This document shows positions 1 through 10,915 of a DNA stretch of 64,000 nt, in pieces. Origin of the DNA: Portulaca oleracea (lineage: Eukaryota > Streptophyta > Magnoliopsida > Caryophyllales > Portulacaceae); assembly GCA_029582165.1 (NCBI GenBank), contig CM055883.1, positions 17,764,501-17,828,500 on the forward strand. The letters run 5' to 3'. A program made the translations under genes and the position numbers. The notes under the pieces are model-generated. The model worked only from the letters and a program-made list of their open reading frames with translations, was not told where the DNA came from and did no database searches. Numbering within the stretch: position 1 is the stretch's first letter; each line of letters starts with the position of its first letter.

Positions 1-282
1 AAGGTGATGAAAGCCCTCATTAATGTAGACAATTACGAATGGGTAAAGCATTCCAAGGGGACTGCCAAAAAAATAATCAAAGTTTAGGTTGAATATTTAA
101 CTTCTAGATCCAGTTAAACTCCCAAGGCTGAGAGTGAGGAGAAATATTATGTGCTAGCTAAGTGGCTGATTTGGTTGTAAGATCCTCATTACTAGAAAGA
201 CCCCAACATAACTCATTAGCATATAGGAGCACCTTTACTCCCTCCTGAAGATCCGACATCATTCACTGTCAATGGCATATGG
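1..282 (+). pseudogene. gag-protease linker remnant of Tat-1
   Basis: This lies in the same frame as the protease segment that follows but is interrupted by several stop codons (the first after about 29 codons). Positions 228-285 match 52563-52625 of Tat-2 closely, which anchors it as the region just before protease. No domain is recognised. Confidence 0.6.
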
Positions 283-1260
283 GTGAGTGATGAAGAGGAT
301 GTCTATGAAGAAGGTCCTAATGATGACTTTTGGTCCGATCAAGAGGAGATTCCACCTAGTTCAGCATTCTTGACTAGGTCTAGAAGGCATAATCAACCTA
401 GAAGTAATCCTGTGGTATCAACACCGGATCCTCCTCCCATAGAGACACCAGCTACGCTTGAGGACGCGATCCTCACACAAATGAAGAAGATAGTAGCAAA
501 TGTCTCCATTTGGAAATTAATATGTGCTTCTAAACCACATCGAGAGCTTGTACTGGGGGCTCTCCAAAATGCCATTATCCCTACTTCCACAACTCCGGAG
601 GCGTTGGTTTCCCATGTTACCGCTAGTCAAGGAGTGATCTCTTTCGGTGATGAACATTTGCCTAAAGCTGGTGTAAATCACAACAAAGCCTTGTACTTAA
701 CTGCACATTGTAGCAATAAAGTAATCCCGCTGATATTGGTAGATAGTGGTTCTGCTGTGAATGTTTGCCCTTGGCGTACTACTGCCAAGTTAGGAGTACA
801 AAAGAATCAGTTAATTCAGGATGCTGTGATACTTCGTGCTTATGACAATACGCCTCGTCAGTCATTAGGCACCATAACCCTGCCTGTCACTTTTAATCAC
901 ATTTCTCAGAATTTTGAGTTCATGGTCTTAGATATCCCGGCTGCCTTCAAGCTACTATTAGGTCGACCATGGTTACACAACTGTAATGCAGTAGCGTCCA
1001 CATTGCATCAAAAGGTGAAGATGATCGTTTAGGGTCAAGTGATTACTCTCTCAGGAGGAACCGTCTCTGGAACTTTTGAGCCTAAACAACCTGTATTGGA
1101 AATAGAACATACTTCTACTGATGTGGAGCTCCACAATTTTGAAATGGTCGTGGTCATAGATGATGAGGCACCTTTCGACTTCGCTCCCTATTCCAACCTA
1201 AAAGTGCATGCCATCATAGAGAAACAAGGATATGACGATGCACTTTCGACTTCGCCTTGA
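283..1260 (+). pseudogene. pro: Tat-1 aspartic protease domain (pro)
   Basis: Retropepsin-like protease segment that would cleave the Gag-Pol polyprotein. About 249 codons stay open from 283 to the TAG at 1030-1032. The frame then stays open to a TGA at 1258. The catalytic motif reads DSGS (around codons 154-157), preceded by a hydrophobic strand. The second conserved strand reads LLGRPWL (around codons 225-231), as in plant Ty3/gypsy proteases. There is no ATG at the left edge because this is the interior of a polyprotein. The N-terminal 60 residues are acidic, then Ser/Pro-rich, and look like a linker. The domain is missing from Tat-2. The in-frame TAG just after the fold would separate protease from RT, so the copy is dead. 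Confidence 0.8.
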
Positions 1261-2912
1261 AGTTTTCTACTTCAACGCATTCTTGCCATTTTGGCTTGGG
1301 ATACAAACCTACCAATCAAGAAGTTCATCTTGCTAAGATCATGCTAGCTCGGCAGAGGAACCAGTTCGATTCTCCTACGCTGATGGAGACTAGGCCATAC
1401 CCGCTCACGCTGAATGGGAAGTTCATAACGCAGGGGAATGATTTTCCCTGGTATGGGTTCCTCGAACCTCGCTATGTCAACGGTGCTCATATTCTTGGGT
1501 TAGAGATCTTTAACGACTGTGAAGCTTCGATGTACAAAGTGGTCAAGCCTAGAACGGATGAGCCCTCACCACTTGAGTGGACTCATCTTCCTGGGGGAAG
1601 TATGTTTGGTATGTTATTTGGCCCAGAAGCTACAAAAAAAGGAAAGGAGGTGGACCCGATGGTTGCTGTGCTGTCAAGTTCTACATTTGATCCAAGCTCC
1701 ATGATTTCTGCTGATGGAGGTCGTCGCGAGTTGTCCTGGGTCGAATATGCTAATAATAAATGTACCCTAGTGTTAGGAGAACCTTGTAAGGTCTTGTCTA
1801 AGTCGAGCACTAGTGGGTCTATAGTTGAGTCTGAATCAGCTGGGGTTAGCCCCATGTCTGGTGAGTCTGTATCCATTTCCGCTTTTAATGAAGTGAACCT
1901 TTATGAGTATTCCTATTCTTCTTCTTTTGGATGCGCTAATAATCACGAATTTGATGCTGAACCTTTAAAAGACTTTAAAGAATTAATACGAGCTATGAAC
2001 GAACGCGAGAATCATATGTCAGCGGTTGAAGAAACCATCACCATCAATGTGGGGACGCCTGAAACTCCCCGGGAATTGAAAATTGGCAAATCATTAACCC
2101 AAGGGGAGCAACAGGAGTTCTCTGCTCTCTTGAGAGGGTTTGTCGATGTTTTTGCTTGGTCTTACAAGGACATGCCTGGGATCGACCAAGAGATCGCCGA
2201 GCATGCCATACCTCTTTACCCGGATGTTAAACCTGTTCAGCAACGTCCGCGCAGAATCAAGAACGGATGGTCCAATAAGATCCACGTTGAAGTTCGGAAA
2301 CAATTAAAGGTTGGGTTTATCAGAATTGTTGAATTTCCACAATGGGTAGCTAATATTGTCCATGTACCGAAGAAAGATGGGAAGGTACGACTGTGTGTTG
2401 ATTTTAGGGATCTGAACAAGGCCAGCCCAAAGGATTGCTTTCCTTTGCCGCATATCGACGTCCTAGTCAATTATACCTATGGTCATAAACTCCTGTCATT
2501 TATGGATGGGTATGCTGGTTGCAATCAGATCAAAATGGCTGAAGAAGATATGGAGAAAACATCTTTCATTACTCCGTGGGGAACCTTTTGGCATGTTGTT
2601 ATGCCATTTGGGTTGAAGAATGTTGGTGCTACTTACCAACGCACCGTTACCACCTTACTCCATGACATGATCCATAAGGAAGTTGAAGCATATGTACATG
2701 ACATGATTGTTAAGTCTGAAAGGCGTGAAGATCACATCCCTAACTTGCGCAAGTTTTTCCTTAGACTTCGCAAGTACAACATGAGATTGAATCCGCAGAA
2801 ATGCGCATTTGGGGTAACTTCAGGAAAGTTGTTAGGGTTTATCGTCAGTCAACGAGGAATTGAAGTCGATCTATCTGAGATCAAGGCTATCCATGACATG
2901 CTACCGCCCTGA
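1257..2912 (+). pseudogene. pol: Tat-1 reverse transcriptase (RT) segment, catalytic Asp mutated
   Basis: This is an open stretch of about 551 codons in a frame shifted from the protease segment. The first 250 residues are a poorly conserved connector. The RT fold follows: the block ending FRDLNKASPKDCFPLP, the first catalytic Asp in FMDGYAG (about codon 417), the MPFGLKN block, and the box that should read Y-x-D-D but here reads YVHD (codons 479-482, nucleotides 2691-2702). The His codon at 2697-2699 replaces a metal-binding Asp. Tat-2 reads YADD at the same place. The stretch ends at a TGA (2910-2912) before the connection to RNase H. It would have made cDNA from the genomic RNA; the Asp loss alone should abolish that. 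Confidence 0.9.
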
Positions 2913-3470
2913 ACGGAGAAGGAGATTTGTGGTTTCCTAGGGCGGGTTCAATATCTGAGCCGGTTCATTTCCAAGCTCACTATGACCTGCGAGTCGTTGT
3001 TCAAGAAGTTAAAGAAGGGTGCAAAGGTTGAATGGGACGACTAGTGTCAAGCAGCATTCAATAAGATCAAGAGGGATTTGACTAGTGCACCAGTACTGGT
3101 TCCACCCATGCCGGGAGAGCCGTTATTAATTTATCTCACCATCAATCAGGGTGCGATGGGTGCTATGTTGGCTCAAAAGGTTGACAATCTGGAGAAGGCT
3201 ATATATTACATCAGCAAGAAATTCTCAGGATATGAATCCCGTTATTCTGAGAAAGAAAAGATGGCCTTAGCATTGGTCTGGTCCACAAAGAAGCTTCGCC
3301 ATTATATGTTGGCACATACTGTTTATGTGATTACGGCGTGTAATCCAGTCAAGTACATCATGGAGCAACCTACTGTAAACAACCGAATTGCCCGACGGGT
3401 GTCATGCTATCTGAGTTCGACCTTCACTTTCAACATCAAAAGTCTATAAAGGGTCGAGCAGTTTCTGATT
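2913..3470 (+). pseudogene. pol: Tat-1 RNase H (retroviral type) segment
   Basis: Downstream of two stops the frame reopens at about 3078. It encodes the RT-linked RNase H: a YLTINQGAMGAML strand, YYISKKFSGYESRYSEKEKMALA helix region, and the KLRHYMLAHTVYV strand. A frameshift near 3403-3410 moves the end (LSEFDLHFQHQKSIKGRA) into another frame. The domain would remove RNA from RNA:DNA hybrids. The same segment is one continuous open frame in Tat-2 (54114-54776), so the breaks here are copy-specific decay. Confidence 0.85.
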
Positions 3471-3959
3471 TTCTGGCTGAACTCCCGACAGAAGACTCCA
3501 ACGCTGGGGGCTTAGAGTTTAGTGATGAGCAAGTATTTCAAGTGGAAGAAGAGACTTGGAAGTTGTATTTCGATGGCGCTGCGAATCAAATGGGGTGTGG
3601 AGCTGGGCCTGTGTTGATGTCTCTTGAAGACTTGCATTTTCCATTGGCGGTCAAGCTGGATTTTGACGCCACCAACAATGCTGCTGAATATGAAGCTTGT
3701 ATCTTGGGCATACATACGGCTCTGAAAATGGGAATTGAGAGGTTGAGAATGTTTTGAGACTCCAGTCTGATCGTCAATCAAGCTACCAGTGTATGGAAAG
3801 TAAAGAGTGAGTCTTTGGCTTTATATCAACAACACTTATCTGATTTGGCCAAGAGATTCAAGCACATTGAGTTCAAGTACCTGCCAAGAAGTCACAATGA
3901 ATTGGCAAATGCCTTAGCCAAGTTGTCATCTATGGTGGCAATGCCAGAAGCAGATTAAA
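3471..3959 (+). pseudogene. Tat-1 second, archaeal-type RNase H (aRNH)
   Basis: A second RNase H fold follows the first. The opening strand reads LYFDGAANQMGCGAG with its catalytic Asp, and the helix reads NNAAEYEACILG with its catalytic Glu. The next motif should be Gly-Asp-Ser-Ser but is interrupted by a TGA at 3755-3757; Tat-2 keeps the motif (FGDSSLIV). The remaining part to about 3955 (SDLAKRFKHIEFKYLPRSHNELANALAKL) carries the terminal Asn/Asp-Ala-Leu-Ala motif. This extra domain is the diagnostic feature of the Tat/Ogre lineage. Confidence 0.88.
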
Positions 3960-5282
3960 CTTTGACAGTTATGGTCAAGAGGAAAGTTCATCCTGCTCAT
4001 CAATCTCTGATAATCAACACTATTAACCCTGAGGCATGGTTCTTTGACATCTACACTTATTTGAAGGATGGTGCATACCCACCGGATGCTGGGCACCGAG
4101 CTCGAGGGGCTATCCGATTGATAGCTGCACAATACTGCATTATTTAGGATTGTGTATACAAGAAGGCTGCAACCGGTATTAATATGTTGTGCGTCAATGA
4201 GGTAGAAGCCAGAGAGCTGATGAAGTCCACCCACGGAGGAGAGTGTGGACCCCACATGAATATGAGAGGATGTTAGTGAAGAATATTCAGCGAGCAAGTT
4301 ATTTCTGTCTACGATGGAGTCAGATTGTCTTCAATTTGTAAGAAAATGCTCAAAGTGTCAAGAGTATGTTGACCTTAAGCATCAACCATCGTCTTACTTG
4401 ACTACTTTGGCGTCGCCTTGGTCATTTTCTGTATGGGGTATTGACATTGTTGGAAAAGTTTCACCTCAGGGTACATGAGGTCATGAGTATGTGCTAGTAG
4501 TTGTGGAATATTTTACTAAGTGGGTAGAAGCTGCTTCCTATGCAAAGATTACCTCGAAGCATGTCGCCAAATTCATGTTGAAGAACATCATCTGCAGATA
4601 TGGTGTACCGCACAAAGTAATCAATGATAATGGGAGTCATTTCATGGGAGAATTTGCCGCTCTTTTGGCCAAATACAAGATCCAACATCATCATGCTTCT
4701 CCTTATCGACCGCAAACAAATGGAGCAGTTGAGGCTGTGAACAAAACGTTGGTGAAAATCATTAAGAAGATGGCCGTTACTTATAGGGATTGGCCTGACA
4801 AACTCACTTTCGCATTATGGGGGTATCGAACTTCGATTCGAACTGCAACTGGGGCTACACCCTACTCTTTGGTGTATGGAATGGAGGCTGTTTTGCTTGT
4901 GGAGATCGCCATCCCATCCCTGAGAATCATTGTTGAAAGCCAGATTCCTGAAGCTGAATGGGCTCGAGCCAAGTATGAGGAGCTAACCTTGTTAGATGAA
5001 CGTTGACTTCGCGCTTTACATAATATTCAGCTCTATCAGAGTAGGATTACCCATGCGTTCAATAAGAAGGTTAAGGACCGAGGCTTAATGGAAGGTGACT
5101 TAGTGTTACAAGAAATGAGGTCTGCTCGAGGGGATTCTCGCGGCAAGTTTGCCCCGAATTGGAAAGGACCTTACGCCATTATCTCCATTACCCCTGGACG
5201 TGCTGCTCGTTTGGCGACACCTGAAGGAGAAGAACTCATCCAACCTGTAAACCTGGATTAGTTGAAAAGGTATTATGTCTAA
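3960..5282 (+). pseudogene. pol: Tat-1 integrase
   Basis: Integrase inserts the cDNA into host DNA. A degraded HHCC zinc-binding N-terminus lies at about 4210-4370 (a His-rich block, then CSKCQ). The catalytic core starts with the WGID motif (4434-4448). It is broken by a TGA near 4477, then stays open 4491-5006: INDNGSHF supplies the second Asp and NGAVEAVNK the Glu. A stop after LLDER (5004-5006) precedes a C-terminal DNA-binding region that ends in KRYYV at 5282, with a further TAG at 5259-5261. The end matches Tat-2 at 56500. All DDE residues are present, but the copy has several nonsense mutations. Confidence 0.87.
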
Positions 5283-5741
5283 GCCACTAAGGGTTGTTAT
5301 CCCTAGTTACTTAAATATGTATTACCTTATAAAAGCAAGCAACCGAACTGCCAATTGGCCATTTGCTTAAGGAAGAAAAAAAAAGAAAAAAAAGAGAAAG
5401 AAAAAGAAAAAATGAGGGACTAACTTGAAAATCCTTCGGGACAAGTTAGGTAAAAGGAGAGATTGCAGGTTTTGCAGTTGAAGGCACAAGGATTGACAAG
5501 AAGAAGATCATGGCTCGTGTTAATTCTTGTAAAAATGAAATGTATTACCTCTCATATCAATAAACGGAGTACACTTTTGTTCGATACATTTTGTTTTACT
5601 AATGTTAATAAATGAAAAGCATCAAATTAAATAAATACATAGCGTACGCATTCTTTCCTACATTTTATTTCATCTCTTTCCTCTCCGTCTTACTTGCTAG
5701 ATATGCGTCAAGTCCTAGTTCGAGTCAGAGTCCTAGACCCG
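5283..5741 (+). other. Spacer between pol and antisense gene B
   Basis: Non-coding on both strands. It holds a strongly A/G-rich run (5370-5415, tracts of A broken by single G) just after the pol stop. Tat-2 has the same run, enlarged and partly duplicated, at 56585-56720. A sequence resembling a plant poly(A) region (AATAAA-like, 5555-5620) follows, which could end the sense pol transcript and/or gene B. Confidence 0.5.
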
Positions 5742-7084
5742 TTAGTGCTTGCTTAACAAGTCTTGTTGGTTAGAATCCGACCCCGATTCCCTGGCGATGA
5801 TGATGCTCTTCAATTTTGGAGTTTCTCGGGGAGGTGAACGAGTGCGTTTCTCACGCCATTGTGCGGCACCAATAGTAGTAGTCAACCAACTTCGATATCC
5901 GCAGGTCGATGAAGATGAAATACGATGAGGCGGTGGGACTTCAACTCCTGCTCGTTTCTTCTAGTACTTAATCCATGATTCGACTACTGAGCCTTGGAGA
6001 TTGGTAAGGTCGGGAATCTCCCATGGTAGCAGAGGTATGTCTTAAAGGCGTCCCATTTGGCGTATGACCTGGTCGAGAAAGTAGTAGGTGAGTTCCCCCA
6101 GACCCAACAAGGTGATATGAGCTGCCTTATTTGAGTGGTTAGAAAAACAAGGGACCTTCCACCATTGAATTTCTTTGTAATCCTTCAAAAAGATCACCCA
6201 CTTGTCAAAGCTACGGTGTGCCTCATACTTCCTTTTGCGCTGGCAAAAGTGAGCCAATTCTGAGGGGGTTATAGGAGAAAACACCATGCTGAGGTGCTCC
6301 ATGAGCCATATCTAGGAAGAAGGAAGAAAGTAAGTCTCTTGGTTGTAAAAAAAAAAAAGAGAGGGAAAATATACAACCAAGGAAAATTTGATAAATTGAT
6401 TCCACATGAAATATTTGAATAATTCATGCAAAATCAAGAAAAAAAGAAAAGAAAAGGGAAAAAAATGAATACAAAAAAAATAAAATAAAAAAAAGATGTC
6501 GATACTTACTTGAAGGACAAGGGGGCTTCCTCGAAAGATTCGCTTTGAACTCCAGGAGTCAAGGCCCAATAGGGTTTCCGCCACCATAATGGGAGCCGGG
6601 TTGTAGCCACGGGCCATTTCATCGACAATATGAATGAGAGAGAGAGGGGCAAAACCCGAACTGCCATGATAAAACAAAAATTCAGCCAAGATACAAAAGA
6701 TCAAACCTCGTACCTGTGATGCCGGTTTGAGTTTAAGTGCTTCCGGTGACTGGAAAAATTCTACCATGGCTTGGAGATTCACCATGTTGTTCACCAAAAT
6801 GTGTCCGAGCGCACAATGATTAAAGTTGGTCATTTCTTCAAACCTTTCGCGATAGTTTGAAGCGAGAGGAGGGGTTGTCGATGGAGCGTAGCGATCAAAG
6901 CCGAAGAAAACCGAAATACGTGAAGCTTCGAGTCCCAAAACGTAAAGACCGCCTTAAGAAAATCCCAGTTGATCTTCACTTGCTTCAGGCTCAAAATGAG
7001 AGATAAATTATAAAGAGTGAAGAGACCTTTCTCGGGTTTCAACAAGGAATTCATCCATAGGTTAAGTTTCTTTTCAAAGGCCAT
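5742..7084 (-). pseudogene. Antisense gene B of Tat-1: DUF7745-like retrotransposon protein, two exons
   Basis: Minus-strand gene. Exon 1 runs 7084-6510 from an ATG (MAFEKK...). The intron 6509-6312 starts GTAAGT, has a long pyrimidine tract and ends CTAG. Exon 2 runs 6311-5742. The joint is in phase (…LQ | IWLMEHL…). Blocks include FWDSKLHVFRF, FLFYHGSSGFAPLSLIHIVDE and PIMVAETLLGL. These look like the DUF7745 family found in many plant Ty3/gypsy elements; that match is from memory, not a search. The function is unknown. This copy lost about 40 bp after FRF compared with Tat-2. It has TAA at 6042-6044 and a later TAG, so it is broken, but gene architecture and splice sites are kept. Confidence 0.7.
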
Positions 7085-7154
7085 GATTGAAGGGGATGTA
7101 AGGAGGTGAGAGCGAAATGACAAGATGGGATGAAGAGAAGTGACAACAAGCCTT

Positions 7155-7166
7155 GCTTAAATAGTC
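7155..7166 (-). promoter_or_regulatory. TATA-like box for antisense gene B (Tat-1)
   Basis: On the minus strand it reads GACTATTTAAGC, about 70 bp upstream of the ATG at 7084. Tat-2 has ACTATTTAAAC at the equivalent place (58521-58535). Conservation in position suggests a real core promoter; transcription is not shown by sequence alone. Confidence 0.45.
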
Positions 7167-7668
7167 AATGGCATGTCACGAGTACATTGTTTCTACCTCA
7201 AGACTGATTGAACCAGGGGGGTGAACAGTAGCCAACGACGTGTGAACGGTGGAGATGTCATGCCCGGTCGGCCTCCAGCAGAAGGAGGGATGAACCTTGG
7301 GAAGTGTTGACGCCATGTACATGTATACATCGGAGGAAGACACGGTTCCTGAATCCATTAGGCGTGTAGGTGTAAAAAAAATGTACATATTATTTCCTTT
7401 CTTTTTATCTTGAATGTAAATATATTCTAGGGATTTCATTTATTTATTTGCTTGTAAATTCTATCCCTTGTAAACAGTATGCGATTGACAGATAAATAAA
7501 TAAAATTGGGGGCTTGCATGCATTTCATTAGATCGAGTCCCATAATCATGTGCATACAAAAAGAGTCTGCCTGCGTTTTTATTTCTCACACGTCTATTAT
7601 TTCTCGAACAAAAAAAAGGAGCACAATACAACACTGGAAAAGGAAGAAGGCCTTGCCAACAAAAGAAA
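7167..7668. other. Intergenic spacer between antisense genes A and B (Tat-1)
   Basis: About 500 bp with no convincing coding sequence. It would serve as the gene A 3' end and the gene B upstream region. Short open frames here on both strands are not conserved in Tat-2. A run of TACATG/ATGTAC-like short palindromes lies at 7310-7390. Confidence 0.4.
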
Positions 7669-10195
7669 CTACTGAGGAGGGCCACCAAACAAGCTTCTAA
7701 AGGCTCCATCTGCGAAAGAGCTATGCTGAGAATCGTCTTGAGTGCTAGAAGGATCACGCAAGAGCTGGCTGGAAGGCATGTCATATCCTTAATCATAGCT
7801 AGGGGGATGGCTATAAGGAACGATGGACTAAGCATGGTACTGAGGTGCCCATGGACCAGGAACTCTCTCCAACGAACCAGGGAATCCACTCGATTCCGAG
7901 CAATCTTCCACCATTTACTCAGGAATACCGGGAGACCGCTGTCTACCTCCCGAAGAACTAACATGGGAAGCTCGATGTTCGCCTAGCAGATCTTTAACCC
8001 TACGCCTGGACGGTCCTGCACCCGGATCTCCACGATAAGCTCTCCTACTAGTTTCTCCTGCTGAAGAATGGCGAGGAGGACGCCGTGATGAGCTCTCAAA
8101 ACGCGTCAAGCTCACATGAGAATGAGCTTCATGATTTTCTCCACCACCAGCTAGCATGGGACCCTAATATTGGCCATCCACAATGTTATGGTCGATGAAT
8201 TCTCGAGCATAGATTCCTTCCCTCAACAGAACTCGAATGCGGGCTTAGGCTTGCTGCATGAAGAGAAGGTCAGCAAGGATCACTACAAAAATAGTAAAAA
8301 CAAGAGACCTACCGGGTTGGCATTGAAGTACTGCAACACTTCGTGATCATTCGGCACGAGAGGGATGAAGCCGAACAACATGTTCTCGTCCTCTGCTTGC
8401 TCAGGTTCTTCCACATTTCCGTCCAGGAGAGGATCGTAGTATCCTCCCAGCTGAAAAAGGACAACCCGTTAGCAAACGAGCAAGAATGCATCATTTTTGT
8501 TAGCAAAAAAAAAATTTCTTTTTTTCCTTTACTCGAGCAAAAGCCAAGCGCCCTCTATGTTGGGCGGCCTCCTCCTCCAAGTTATCCATGGGAACTATGA
8601 AATTAATGGAAGGCTCTCCGATCAACAGTCGAGCCATCTCATCCTACGTCAAGGCCTGCCTATCATAAATGAGCTCAGGAGGTTCAATAGGAACCCTAGA
8701 AGGCCATTCCCCTGTGTGTTGAAAGAAGAAGCGTTCTCCCAAGTAGAAGACAATGCCCGAAGGACCTTCCAGCAACAAACGACTCTCGCCGGCCTCACGT
8801 GCTAAGCGTATGTCATAATGGACTTCCAGATAATAGCCATTCTATGGAGATCGGACGATGTCCTCTTGAAAAGAACATTATGAGCTTTAGAACATAAGGA
8901 TGAAAACAAGGGAAAAGATGAGTTATACCGGTCGAAGAGTGTCGATGATCCGCCTAAGGCCATTCAAGTCCTTGAAATGATATTTAGGGCGACGATAGTG
9001 CGATGATTCCACCCATCGAACGGCGGCGGGGATGCTCAAGTTGACATCATGTGTTCCCCTAACTACCGGAAGGAAGTACGCTAAGACCCACACTTGCATA
9101 CCAGGAAAGATTTTAGTCGAAAGAAGGAATTTTGCACATCACAAAGTTTCTAAAATGTCTAGGAGCATACCTCCAAGACTCGCCAGAGGCTGCTACCCAA
9201 ATTGAGCTTCTTCGGCTCTGTAGCCCTCGGATGCCCCACTGTATCACCACCAATAGGACGACATGCGACCCGCATTCCTCTCACCAAATGAGCATAAGCG
9301 GCAGCCGACCAATTGAAATCTCTCACCGCGCCAAAGTCCAAGAGATGATGCATCCAAGAAAAAGTGATCGTGTCCCCACGATTGGCAAAAATAGTTGCAT
9401 TGATGAAATACGCAAGGACCAAAAATTGACGCTGAGGGAAGGGAAGACTCTCAAAACCCTCACTTTTCAAAATGGCCGCCAGGTGAGAATACCACAAAGT
9501 ACCATTCCGCCCTGCCAGAGCGAGAGCAGGTTGTAGGAACTCGAAAACTTGAGGATCAGGATCCTTCTGAAATTCCAACTGGTCGCCACAGCTGAGGCCA
9601 GTAATCATTACAAAGTCGACATGGGTGAGCATCATTTCGCCCACAGGAAGTTAAAACGAGTTTGTGGAATCCCAAAATCGCTCTACTATGGCCCGGCCGA
9701 ATATTCTTCTATTACATGATTTCCAGGCTCTCAAGCAGGCCAGGAAAGGGCCAAAACCTGCACCCTCAATGGTGGTCGAGTAGAATCTTCCTATGTTTGT
9801 ATGATTAGACAAAGATACCACACTTTGCATGCTTCCACAAGACTTAAAGCTATCCTCCTATAGCAAGAAGGTCAAAGTGAAGGTTTTAGTGTTCATTCTA
9901 AGTCACTATGTACTTTTAAGCAAAATTTAGAGTACATGTCTACTTTAAATCTAACTTAAAGAGCTAAACGCAAGCAATGACATGCAAAACATCTTTTGAA
10001 AGATAAAAACATGTTATGAAAAGCGTGTACCGAAACATGGGAACGGAAGAACCATGCATGTTCATCCTGACGAAACACGAGCTGTCTTGCAGTGAATTCT
10101 CTATTCGGATATTCCCTTTTCACCGTTTTCGCATAAGGACGCTCCTGGACTGCTGGCTGAGTAGCACGTCTGCGTCCCTTTCTGAAGAGATTCAT
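7669..10195 (-). pseudogene. Antisense gene A of Tat-1: plant mobile domain (PMD) protein, about six exons
   Basis: Minus-strand gene. Inferred exons: 10195-10031 (ATG, basic N-terminus), 9790-9171, 9092-8929, 8864-8533, 8450-8313 and 8253-7669; all introns are GT...AG. Exon 2 carries the PMD signature: AIVERFWDSTNSF, then LPVGEMMLTHVDF and MITGL, a helix with NATIFANRGDT, and FNWSAAAYAHLVRGM. The WVLAYFLP block after the next intron matches the family's Leu-Trp-Ala segment. The C-terminal exon is a low-complexity Ser/Arg/Pro tail ending FGGPPQ. Stops include TAA before LPVGEM and one after QA in the last exon. Some exon phases are off by one, so exact junctions are uncertain. PMD proteins of the host (MAIN, MAIL1) act in transposon silencing; the role here is unknown. 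Confidence 0.72.
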
Positions 10196-10297
10196 CTTTC
10201 TGTGATGAAGACTAAAATATCAAAGAATATTTCTAAAGAGAAGAAGCAAGCAAAAGTGTGAATGAGATTGATGAAGGTTGTCGTGACCCAAAGTACT

Positions 10298-10305
10298 CTT
10301 ATATA
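10298..10305 (-). promoter_or_regulatory. TATA box for antisense gene A
   Basis: The minus strand reads CTATATAAG, a canonical TATA box, about 100 bp upstream of the ATG at 10195. This fits a plant RNA polymerase II promoter driving gene A against the direction of the retrotransposon. Confidence 0.5.
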
Positions 10306-10900
10306 GCTGAAATGGCTCAGTCTATACTGCCATGTGGCGATCTTTCATTGGCTGGAGCTAAAGGTCGATCGACCCCCAAGTTGTCTACAATAATTGCAAG
10401 AAAGTTGGTCTCCTGCATGACCAGCAAAAGTTGGGTTATACGAAAAAGATTCCTTACTTTTTCCCATGGTCCAACCGGCCTTGGGAAAGATTGTCTTGTT
10501 ATCCATGCTTGTTTTCAAGGATCAATTTGCATGCCTTCAAGAGGGTTTCACAGATGAGAGTGCCCAATCAAAGACGTTGGTCTTCACAAGATTGAAGTGC
10601 CAATTTTCCAAGACAATGAGCATTTTCCAACAATAATGTTGACGAAAACCAAGTTACGAAAATAAGAGTCATCGACATCAGGATCGATGAGGGACCACTA
10701 CAAGTAGAGCATCATTCTTGCTCAAGATCAACCCCTATAGAGGCGCGTGCCGCTAACAACCGCGACGCAGGATTCCATTTCCAAGCGTCATCTCACGCTT
10801 TGTACTCCAAAGTCATATCCTCAAGCTTTTCACTCCAAAGTCATATCTCAATCGGTGTCCATCATTCTACCTTGATTTTTGTCCTGTCTCGGACTCCATC
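10306..10900. other. Non-coding spacer before the Tat-1 polypurine tract
   Basis: About 600 bp upstream of antisense gene A and downstream of nothing coding on the plus strand. It contains a short repeated phrase (CACTCCAAAGTCATATC-like, twice at 10800-10845). No domain or RNA gene is recognised. Confidence 0.4.
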
Positions 10901-10911
10901 AAAGTGGGGGC
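10901..10911 (+). promoter_or_regulatory. Polypurine tract (PPT) of Tat-1
   Basis: AAAGTGGGGGC lies 4 bp before the LTR start at 10916. It is the expected plus-strand DNA primer site. Confidence 0.8.
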
Positions 10912-10915
10912 TATC

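Noticed and set aside
9159..9644. DUF1985 / Ulp1-associated domain for the antisense protein
   Set aside because: The VERFWDSTNSF-x-LPVGEM signature just upstream (about 9645-9690) fits the plant mobile domain better; I keep DUF1985 only as a distant alternative.
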